Of a stretch of DNA of 64,000 nucleotides, positions 56,662-64,000 are shown piece after piece (within the stretch, counting starts at the first letter, position 1; each line of letters starts with the position of its first letter). The stretch comes from Pectinophora gossypiella (taxonomy: Eukaryota; Arthropoda; Insecta; Lepidoptera; Gelechiidae). The position numbers and the translations under genes were made by a program. Location of the stretch: positions 8,511,501-8,575,500 of the forward strand of contig NC_065414.1 in the NCBI RefSeq assembly GCF_024362695.1. Direction: 5' to 3'. The notes below the pieces were generated by a model that worked only from the letters and a program-made list of their open reading frames with translations, was not told the origin of the DNA and made no database searches.

Positions 56662-59183
56662 TTAAACACCTTTATTGCCAATTTTCTTATTTTTAGTTTG
56701 GAATCTCAGGTTAATCTTCACATGAATTATTTTTTCCTTTGTTTGTGTGATTAAAAAGTACAGTCCCATAGTGTAGTCGCCAGCCGGAAGAACAACGGGG
56801 AAGTTCTTTGGTGGTATTTCAAGTTCGTTGAAGTGGTAACTGCCCTGGAAAGGGAAACATATAAATGAAAAAAAAACCTATCTACTTACTGGGTGTTAGT
56901 GACATCGTAGCGAATACTGAGGAGGTGATTCGACTCATGATTCTGAGTTAATGTCAAGTCGAATTTTCCGTCGCAAAATTCATGAAAATTTTAGTGCTTT
57001 CCTTAATTATTATCAAATCCATATGTTTCTCAATTCCACAATTCTCAATTTTTGTTACTCACAATTTTCGTTAGTGTCACTAAACCCCTATACGTACTTA
57101 GAAACGTATGGAGACGTGGTAATTACCCAGTTGCAAGAACGCATGACTCTGCAAGATAACAAGTTCGAATCCCAGTCTAAACCATTAATTTTTGAATTGG
57201 TTTTCAAATTCATGTTTAACTAGATCAAAAATTATTATCACGTGGGTGAAAGAAAATATCGGGAAAAAAAACTACGTTGCTTACAAACGTGTTTCGGGCC
57301 TAAATATCTAACTCCCATAACCCATAACAAGTGTTGCCTCAAGTTATATTCAGAAGGGTCTTGGTTCTGCTCACCCCTACAACATTTGTGTTTGTTCTTT
57401 TCGGTTCTAGCCCTCCTGCTTTGAGATTGGTGAAAAAAACAAACGTAGTCTTTTGTGGTCCATATTTTTGTTAGAACTTAGTTGAAAATAGTTCTGTTAG
57501 TACTCAAACGGCGAAATAATTTAAAAGATCTCACCACTAGAACTGGACATTTCAAAGGTAGATCTGAATAATTTTTTAGCCAATCATTAGCCCAGGGCAT
57601 TTTCATAATCTCACACAACTTGAAGGCAAAGCTGAATAATTGAATTTTACCGCTATAGCAGTCAACCAGTACCTGAAATTACAAGTATTTGTAGTAAATA
57701 TAATTGTAAGTATGTAAAGAAAATTGGGTAGTTTCCTAGGTCAAAGATAAATTACGAAATTTTGATTGCTAAATAAAGATAAATAAAGGTGACAAAAAAA
57801 GTTTATTTTTTTGTCTATTTTAACTTGTTCATGAATTTTAATCAAGAAAAATGTAACAAGTGCGATATTTTGTCACGTTTTTCTATGACGTCACAGGTTG
57901 CTTTTCATACAAATTCCGTAGTAATTTCGTGTTTTCACGTTTAGTAAAAAGTAACTGATTTGACTAGTTGGAAACTACCCCTTCGCACATCATATTTTAG
58001 GTTACATACATACCTTACCTACTTACTACTTACCTCTATTACTTACCCTACTACTTACCTCTATTACATGTGTAGGTATAGTCGATAATCATTAGTAAAT
58101 ATCGAAGATTGGCAAATCCTTTTATGACAAGTAATGAAAGAATACTAACATGAAAAAAAATGTATTCCATACCTATTTATTTATTTAGTATTTGCGCATA
58201 TAAAAGTAAGTGCGCAATGCGAACAAGTGTCAAATAGCAATATTGCTTTCTTAGATGAATTGCTTCGATGTGGTCATTTTAACCCCCCTGGTTCCTGGTA
58301 ACCTGACACTTTGAATCACGATTATAATCCAACACCAATAGCGGTAACAAGTTTATTTTCTAATTATAGGTTGGTTTGTAACTGCTCTATTAATAAACAT
58401 AACATAAACAGACCCACATACGTCCCACTGTTGGGCATAGGCCTCTCCGCAGTCAACCGGACGCCGCCGGCTCTAGTAATATGGATATCAATTTACGAGT
58501 ACAATATTTTATATAAAATACTTACAGTCACATTATTATCCCATGGCTGCAAGTTGCTTCCATTCGCAGATGTTAGATATGGAGAGTTGCGGGTATGACG
58601 GAACGTGAACACATTGAAATATTCTACATACTTAGTGTTAATGTAGACAACCTTTGCGGCTTCTTGACGAAAAGTATCCTAAACGATTATATTCATGTTA
58701 CTACGAATATTACAAACATAATGATTACACATAAAAATCATGAGTGACCGTAACAAAGTTTAACTTGAATACTTAAATAAACATAGAACGCATCAACTGG
58801 TTGTGTCCTGGACTATTATCGTAAAACAACCGGCCTACTATTATTGTGTCCATTTTAACTTACATACATAACCAAACTGATTTCATCTCATATCCAGCGC
58901 AGCCCCCGCAGCACGGCCACCCTACAGAATTATATCGAGGGCTTTGACTAATAGAAATACGACGTCTATCCACGTAGATATCATTCGCTGCGTCTAGGAC
59001 TTCATATCAAATATGGCAGAAATATATCTTGAGATTACTAGTGGTTCTGTACATTCCACTCAGTAGTTTATATTGTTTATGTAAGTATATATACAACGAT
59101 TAATGAAATTAGATACTTACGGATTCTGAATAGACCATAGAACAAAACAAGATAAATAAAACAATTGCAGGAAGGCCCCTCAT
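56662..59183 (-). CDS. gene C: secreted DUF1091-like (MD-2/CheB-type) protein
   Basis: Four exons: 59183-59121, 58678-58526, 57672-57535 and 56844-56662, all phase 0 with GT-AG introns (donors gtaagt, gtaagt, gtgaga). The product has 178 residues: signal peptide 1-21 (MRGLPAIVLFILFCSMVYSE), exon 2 22-72, exon 3 73-118, exon 4 119-178. Key features are Cys77 (LVDC), Cys92 (KLCE), Cys114 in KCP, Gly119-Ser-Tyr121, PPKNFP (129-134) and GDYTMG (140-145). This is the DUF1091 signature. Sequons NNVT and NYS suggest glycosylation on secretion. Exon 2 matches gene B at 36 of 51 residues. An AATAAA overlaps the last codons (caataaagg near 56673). Introns carry MITE, SINE and repeat W copies. DUF1091 members in flies act in chemosensory or secretory tissues; the role here is unknown. 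Confidence 0.88.
56885..57085. repeat. MITE family 4 in intron 3 of gene C
   Basis: Begins gggtgttagtgacatcgtag, then catgattctgagttaatgtc and ccgtcgcaaaattcatgaa. The other end, cgttagtgtcactaaacccc, lies near 57067. Confidence 0.65.
57110..57290 (+). repeat. SINE family A copy in intron 3 of gene C, degraded
   Basis: Head gtggtaattacccagttgca, B box agttcgaatccc, then caaattcatgtttaactaga and attattatcacgtgggtgaa. Confidence 0.65.
58185..58288. repeat. MITE family 1, one arm, in intron 2 of gene C
   Basis: Carries gcgcatataaaagtaagtgc, the agcaatattgctttcttaga stretch and the right end tggtcattttaaccccc, matching 797-955. Confidence 0.75.
58401..58490 (-). repeat. SINE/LINE tail in intron 2 of gene C
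   Basis: Reverse of the shared 3' tail: catacgtcccactgttgggc, ataggcctctccgcagtcaa. Confidence 0.6.
58893..59020. repeat. repeat W fragment in intron 1 of gene C
   Basis: Has aattatatcgagggctttga and cgtctatccacgtagatatc, as at 35815 and 47575. Confidence 0.6.
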
Positions 59184-59236
59184 AATTTCACCCTGACCTG
59201 CAGACAACTGATCTGATCCGTTTAGTTTTAAATACT
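59184..59236 (-). promoter_or_regulatory. promoter and 5' leader of gene C
   Basis: On the minus strand a TATA-like tatttaaaa (59234-59226) precedes an insect initiator tcagt whose A is at 59209. The leader tcagttgtctgcaggtcagg then runs to the ATG at 59183. The leader is nearly the same as that of gene B. Confidence 0.5.
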
Positions 59237-59655
59237 AAATGCAGATAAACACCATTTAAATGCTAGCATTTTGTTTAAGTACCTATTGTTATTTAAGTAA
59301 ATACCTATAACTACACGACTCTATTGTTAAAAACTATTTTTATGTATTTACTAAAAAGCATGTTTTTTTTTTAATTTCAACTAGTCGATCGCAATCATAT
59401 AACTAATGGTTAGTATGTGCATTACATAAACGGCTATTAACAGTGGTTTTTTTCTCCCAACTCTCAGATAATTAGAGGGTGACCATGACTGATGCATAAA
59501 AGCTACTTTTAGAGCAAGATTATAGAAGCATCTAATTCGTTCTTTACCCAAAATTATTTAACATAAATTGAAAAAAGGATAATTATTTATTTCTAATATT
59601 AAAAAAGTGTAATTTTGTAATAAATAAGTAATCAATCTGTCCTGTAAATATTTTA
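59237..59655. other. intergenic spacer between C and B
   Basis: Holds the gene B 3' end. An AATAAA (complement of 59586-59591) lies about 65 bases past the stop, and another overlaps the stop itself (complement of 59652-59657). Confidence 0.45.
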
Positions 59656-62600
59656 TTATCCAGCATTCTTTTTCTTTGTTTGGAACCTTAGGTTAATTTT
59701 TAAATCTGCTACCTTCTCTTTACTTTCCTTAGTTTTTCCGACGAAGACATGTAATCCCATAGAATAGTCGCTACCCGATAAAGGAATGGGAAAGTTCTTT
59801 GGTGGTATTTGTAGCTCGTTGAAGTGATATTCACCCTGAAAAGAGACATTTAAGGTGAATGTAAGTGCGCCATACGCGTCGCTTGCGCAACTGTAATCGT
59901 ATTTGAAGGCAGAACAAATAACCTCATTTTTTGATACAAAATATAGCGTTTCTTTGGATTTAAATTGTATAAACAATTTGTAAAAAGTACTCAACTTACC
60001 ACGGGAATAGGACATCTTAAAGGGACATCAGTGAAATTACTTAGCCATTCTTTTGCCCACGACACTTTAAAAAACTCACACAACTTGAAATCGAAGCTGA
60101 ATAATTGTCTGGTGCCTGTGTAGCAGTCCACTACTAGCTGGAAAAGTAAAAAAAAAGGTTTATTATATAAGTTCGAACGAATTGATCGAGTCCGAAACAC
60201 AACACTGCGTTCAGAAACGGGAATCGCTGATGTGGGACGAAAAGCCGCCTGACTGTTTGTCGCATGCACCCTGAGCGGTGTGCACGGATCGTCACGCATT
60301 GGGTGCCTCATGACGGGTACAGGCGTCATGGTAGACCTCGAAGGAGATGGCGTGACGACTTGGACGCTTGCCGGAGGAACTGGCCGGAATACGCACAGGA
60401 CCGCGAAAAATGGAAAGAGGAAGGGGAGGCCTTTGCCCAGCAGTGGGATCTTGTAGGCTAGATTAGATTAGATATAAGTACGGCTTGAATTTTTAAGATA
60501 ACCCGGATCATCAAGTAGGTTACACGATTTATTTTAATATTATTACAGTTATTTTTTGACGATAAAATTAAATATCGTCTTCCATCGGTCACGGGTTCGA
60601 ATCCCAGCTCGGGCTCTAAAACACTGAATTCGACTTTATTAGTTTGAATTCATATTTAGATCATAGATAATGAAAATCACGTGGTTTTCAGGATTTGTGT
60701 CCGGTTAATGGCAATAGACTCGTCCTGTAGGTATTAAACATATGGGCGAGGAGTGTGTGTGTATTCTATACACCTCTGCATACCTCTTCTGGGATACAGG
60801 CGCGATGTTATGTCATGATTTTTTTTCACATTTCCAAGAAGTACGTTTCAGAGATATGATATGACCTAATCTGTATGGGACTGGTTTAAGTACCTACTAA
60901 TTAACATCTAAAGAATACTTCCATTTGTACCAGATCATGATGAACTCACGTGTGGCTGCAAATAATCTGTGACCGTGAGGATTAAAAAAAAAATATGATG
61001 AAAAAAAATGATTCAACATGTACTGTGGTGTGTGTTAAAAATCATGAATAGCCACGATTTGTCATATCGATTGATAACTTGCAGCCCTGCATACCCCAAG
61101 CGATGCAAGCGTGACTTTACAAAACTTTATATAGGCATAATGTGAATTAATATTAAAACTTACAGTGATATTGTTATCCCATGGCTGCCAGTTGCTTACA
61201 TTTGCCGTGGTCAGGTATGGCGAGTTGCGAGTATGACGAATAGTATACACTTTTAAATATCGTATATACTTGGGGTTCGTGTACAAGACCTTTGCAGATT
61301 CTTGACGGAAGTCATCCTAAACCATAATATTTATATTATTACAAACCACACTAATGTGATTTACACAAATATACATAAATAACCTACATAAACAGGCCTC
61401 AGTTAACCGGAGGGGATTTGGAGTATACTCTACCGCGAAGCTCTAGTGCGATAATGAACAGCTTTTCATTCTAAGACCAGATATTCATAACTAGTCATCC
61501 GAGTCTTACAATAAAGAGAAAACAGAAAACGCGTTTGAACTAAACAGTTGGATCAAATATTATTGGGGATAATAATGATAATAACACCACAATTAGATTA
61601 AATTGTCGACGTGTTGGCTTCGGCCTCACACGCCTTGTAATAGTCCGGGACTCCATAGGCCCGAAATATGGAAACTATATAAAAATAATAAAAGCCATTT
61701 AGTTCAGACTATGAAGACATATACAATGAGGCAATTAACAGCCTCCGTGGTCTAGTGGTTGAGCGTTAAGCTCACTATCTGGAGGTCCGGGTTCGATTCC
61801 CAGTGGGGACAATGTCGAAATCATTTTGTGAGACTGTCCTTTGTTTGGTAAGGACTTTTCAGGCTTGAATCACCTGATTGTCTGAAAAAGTAAGATGATC
61901 CCGTGCTTCGGAGGGCACGTTAAGCAGTTGGTCCCGGCTGTTAGCCGTAAAAACACCTCCACCAACCCGCACTGGAGAAGCGTGGTGTAGTATGCTCCAT
62001 ACCCCCTCCGGTTGATTGAGGGGAGGCCTGTGCCCAGCAGTGGGACGTATATAGGTTGTATATGTATACAATGAGGGACTATCCAGTCTATGTTACCAAA
62101 ATAATAATATAGATGGCGCTATACAGTTTTAACTGATAATTATTTTCTCATTGCTGGGGTACTTACATAATTATTCAAAAATATAATGTAATGGCAAATC
62201 CATATATAAATACATATATAAAAAGAACTGTTGCATATTTGGAATAAATATGTATAGAATTATGTTGCTTCCTATATTGCTTCTCTTTATTTTTATCAGA
62301 ATAATGTGGTGTAATATATACTGAACAAGGGTCATAATTTATACCCAAAAACAAAGATAAAAGATGCAATGTCTGGTATCCATGAAATTAGAAGGTTAAA
62401 CGAAGGCAATACTGAACAGCTCTACCTATATTTTTTTGGAGAACCTAGCCAAAGTCCCTCATTATCTAAATAATCTTCAATAAGATCTTCACATTCCTAA
62501 TGATGACGTGAAAACATCTATACACGCGCATAGGGGAGAATAATAATAATAATAAAAAAGTTATGAGCAATTCGGTCAATATCGAAGGTCATCGAAAGAA

Positions 62601-63379
62601 GCTATTGTCCAAAGTCAGTCAGCGTGACCGTATTCACGATGATGGTGATGGATTTAAACAATTTGTTCTTTCCTGACATGGTTGTTCACTCGCGGCACAC
62701 GTTTACCAGAAGCCCTGCACTTGATTTCAGTCAGGTCTATTTAGAAAAGTATTTTTTGGAAGAAGCCTCGAGTGTTTTTCTCCACTAATCCGCAGTAGAG
62801 CAGCGTAGTCGATACTGCTATTTAGGTGAATTTTCGAAAGTGCCTATACACGTGGTTTCGGCGGCACTACTGCAAGTTGAACGCTAAATTGACATCAATT
62901 GCATTGGGATACCTTCCTGTCGATCACATCGTATTGACTAAAGCCTTTAGAAATACGGGTTAAGTGGCTAATTGCCTACAGAATATCTAAACTCGCCCGA
63001 GTTTACATTTTTTTATATTTTTTTGTAGTTAACTCGCCTGGATGGTTTCACGAGCCTGTGCGAGTTAACTCCGAACGAAAGAAGGAGGGGTAATCAAATT
63101 TGGTCATTTAATTCCCACGTAGAAAATACCCTTTACAACTCTAAATAACCATTTAAATCATTCCAAATCATTCTTTGTTTGGAGTATACTGATCCAGTGT
63201 CATGAAATCATTCAGACGAGTCGGCTTTAAAAATATATAAAGCTAGCAATTATAATACAATAAGTGTTATATATTTAAGTGTTATAGGTACTTCAATAAT
63301 TGTTATAGGTACTTACGGGTTCAGAAAAGCACACGTTTAGCACCAAGACACAAATTGCTAATGCAAAAATGCACCTCAT
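59656..63379 (-). CDS. gene B: secreted DUF1091-like (MD-2/CheB-type) protein
   Basis: Four exons: 63379-63317, 61316-61164, 60137-60000 and 59835-59656, phase 0, all with gtaagt donors and ag acceptors. The product has 177 residues: signal peptide 1-21 (MRCIFALAICVLVLNVCFSE), exon 2 22-72 ending QPWDNNIT, exon 3 73-118 with Cys77 (VVDC), Cys92 (KLCEFF) and Cys114 (RCPIPV), and exon 4 119-177 starting GEYHFNELQIPPKNFP and including GSDYSMG. CP-x(3)-GEY followed by P and G-x-Y is the DUF1091 hallmark. Small secreted MD-2-like beta sandwiches of this family are thought to bind hydrophobic ligands. It ends in a Lys-rich tail (TKKKNAG). The long first intron (2.0 kb) holds a SINE and the second a LINE stub. 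Gene B lies upstream of C in the tandem array. The function is inferred only at family level. Confidence 0.88.
60170..60475 (+). pseudogene. RTE-like LINE ORF2 C-terminal stub in intron 2 of gene B
   Basis: A plus frame reads HPERCARIVTHWVPHDGYRR, GRPRRRWRDDLDACRRNWPE, then QDREKWKEEGEAFAQQWDLV and G with a TAG. This is the conserved C-terminus of an RTE-type ORF2, whose last codons form the aggcctttgcccagcagtgg tail. It is followed by a (GATTA) run. 5' truncated and opposite in strand to gene B. Confidence 0.75.
60585..60840 (+). repeat. SINE-like repeat in intron 2 of gene B
   Basis: B box cgggttcgaatcccagctcg at 60592, then gtggttttcaggatttgtgt, gggcgaggagtgtgtgtg and acacctctgcatacctcttc. 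The body is shared with 55365-55580. Confidence 0.65.
61385..61450 (-). repeat. SINE tail scrap in intron 1 of gene B
   Basis: Reverse of the family B tail variant: aacaggcctcagttaaccgg, ggagtatactctaccgcg. Confidence 0.5.
61741..62065 (+). mobile_element. SINE family B, full copy with tRNA-like head, in intron 1 of gene B
   Basis: The head gcctccgtggtctagtggtt has a B box (ggttcgattcc). The shared core gcttcggagggcacgttaag then leads to a 3' module with ctccataccccctccggttg and the tail gcctgtgcccagcagtggga. The head and core match the minus copy at 27976, but the 3' module differs. The ends of the head do not pair as an acceptor stem. Confidence 0.8.
62066..63316. other. rest of intron 1 of gene B
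   Basis: AT-rich. (AAT)n at 62549-62562. No other feature is recognised. Confidence 0.4.
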
Positions 63380-63410
63380 TTTGACACTGACCCGCAGACG
63401 ACTGATGTAC
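63380..63410 (-). promoter_or_regulatory. initiator and 5' leader of gene B
   Basis: The minus strand reads tcagtcgtctgcgggtcagt starting at 63405 and runs to the ATG at 63379. It differs at few positions from the gene C leader. The initiator A would be 63403. No clear TATA box lies 25-30 bases upstream. Confidence 0.45.
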
Positions 63411-63641
63411 CCAAAATCACCTAAAATGTTCTATCTAACATCATAATATCATAATCATAAATCACTATTATAACTGTTCGCATTTGTGGTCCATTACCTG
63501 CCTTCTCTGTTTTGATGCTTTTTTATTGCATTATTTTGATTGATGTAGAGATAATACTTAATTAGTTTTTGATTCTGTTAGTAGTTGGTATCTACAGTAG
63601 GTATGTAAATTAGGTAAGGTGTAACGCGATTTTTGATGTGG

Positions 63642-63850
63642 AGCCGTGGTAGCCCAATTGATAGAACGCTTGCCTCTCACTTTGGGGTCACAGGTTCGAA
63701 TCCAGCACAGGCTTGTGCTGCACCTTACGTTACGTTACACACCTTAAGTTATTAGTTTAGACCAATGATTGTCGAATTTGTTTTGGAATCCATGTTTGAA
63801 TCATAAATGATTATCACGTGCGCAGCGGCGAATGAAAACATCGTGAGCTG
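63642..63850 (+). mobile_element. SINE family A copy upstream of gene B
   Basis: Head gccgtggtagcccaattgat, B box ggttcgaatcc, then an extra stretch of about 45 bases (around cttacgttacgttacacacc) not seen in the 2327 copy, followed by the normal body and gtgcgcagcggcgaatgaaa. It ends early at about 63850. Confidence 0.75.
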
Positions 63851-63854
63851 TTTC

Positions 63855-64000
63855 AAATAAAAAAATAAATAAAAAAAATAAATAAAATAAAAATATTTTA
63901 TTTCAGACTAAGATTGTCCAGAAGATGTCAGTAGTTACACGAACTTAGTATCTATGTTAGTGAGTAAATAAGGCAATCAAACAAGTTTAGGTCCCTTTAT
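63855..64000 (-). repeat. probable LINE 3' end running off the window
   Basis: A (TAAA)n-type run is followed by atattttatttcagactaag. On the minus strand this ends in an AATAAA-type signal, as in the intact LINE and at 26594. The rest lies beyond the window. Confidence 0.4.

Noticed and set aside
59991..60329. 112-codon single-exon gene (minus strand)
   Set aside because: Only 60137-60000 is exon 3 of gene B. The upstream part is the antisense of a LINE stub, and a good acceptor lies at 60138-60139.
61741..61815. Possible tRNA gene
   Set aside because: A and B boxes are present, but the two ends do not pair as an acceptor stem and the sequence runs into a SINE body also seen elsewhere.
63642..63716. 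Possible tRNA gene (also 2327-2400)
   Set aside because: Same reason: no acceptor stem and an attached SINE body.

Overview
The window looks like AT-rich nuclear DNA from an insect, most likely a moth or butterfly. That is an inference. It rests on the density and kind of interspersed repeats (tRNA-headed SINEs, LINE fragments ending in a short aggcctttgcccagcagtgg-type motif, many small foldback elements), on GT-AG spliced genes and on the absence of operon-like gene packing. Most of the 64 kb is repeat relics and AT-rich DNA in which I see no gene.

Left part (1-20.3 kb): no convincing gene. It holds small inverted-repeat elements (798-955, 1718-1936, 17270-17577), SINE copies (2327-2667, 11986-12245, 15612-15800), 3' stubs of non-LTR retrotransposons, and a 16-bp tandem repeat (12684-12771).

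Centre (20.3-25.2 kb): one apparently full-length, uninterrupted two-ORF non-LTR retrotransposon on the minus strand. ORF1 has a coiled coil, an Ala/Arg/Pro repeat linker and an SGNH-like domain. ORF2 has an APE endonuclease and a reverse transcriptase. It ends in an AATAAA signal plus a short GATTCT-type repeat, with a possible 7-bp target duplication.

25-51 kb: a mosaic of SINEs, LINE stubs and MITE-like foldbacks. It includes a LINE fragment encoding a C2H2 finger nested inside a SINE with an 11-bp target duplication, and a decayed LINE ORF2.

Right part (51.0-63.4 kb): the only host genes I can support. These are three tandem paralogues on the minus strand, named here B (63379-59656), C (59183-56662) and A (54934-51032). 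Each has four coding exons joined by phase-0 GT-AG introns: a signal-peptide exon, a 51-codon exon, a 46-48-codon exon and a last exon. They encode secreted proteins of 172-178 residues whose C...CP-x-G-x-Y...P...G-x-Y pattern matches the DUF1091 (MD-2/ML-like, CheB-type) family of insects. Genes B and C are close and share a 5' leader. Gene A has diverged, has its own TATA promoter, and carries a 1.2-kb foldback element with arms of about half a kilobase inside its third intron. The introns of all three are stuffed with SINEs, LINE stubs and MITEs.
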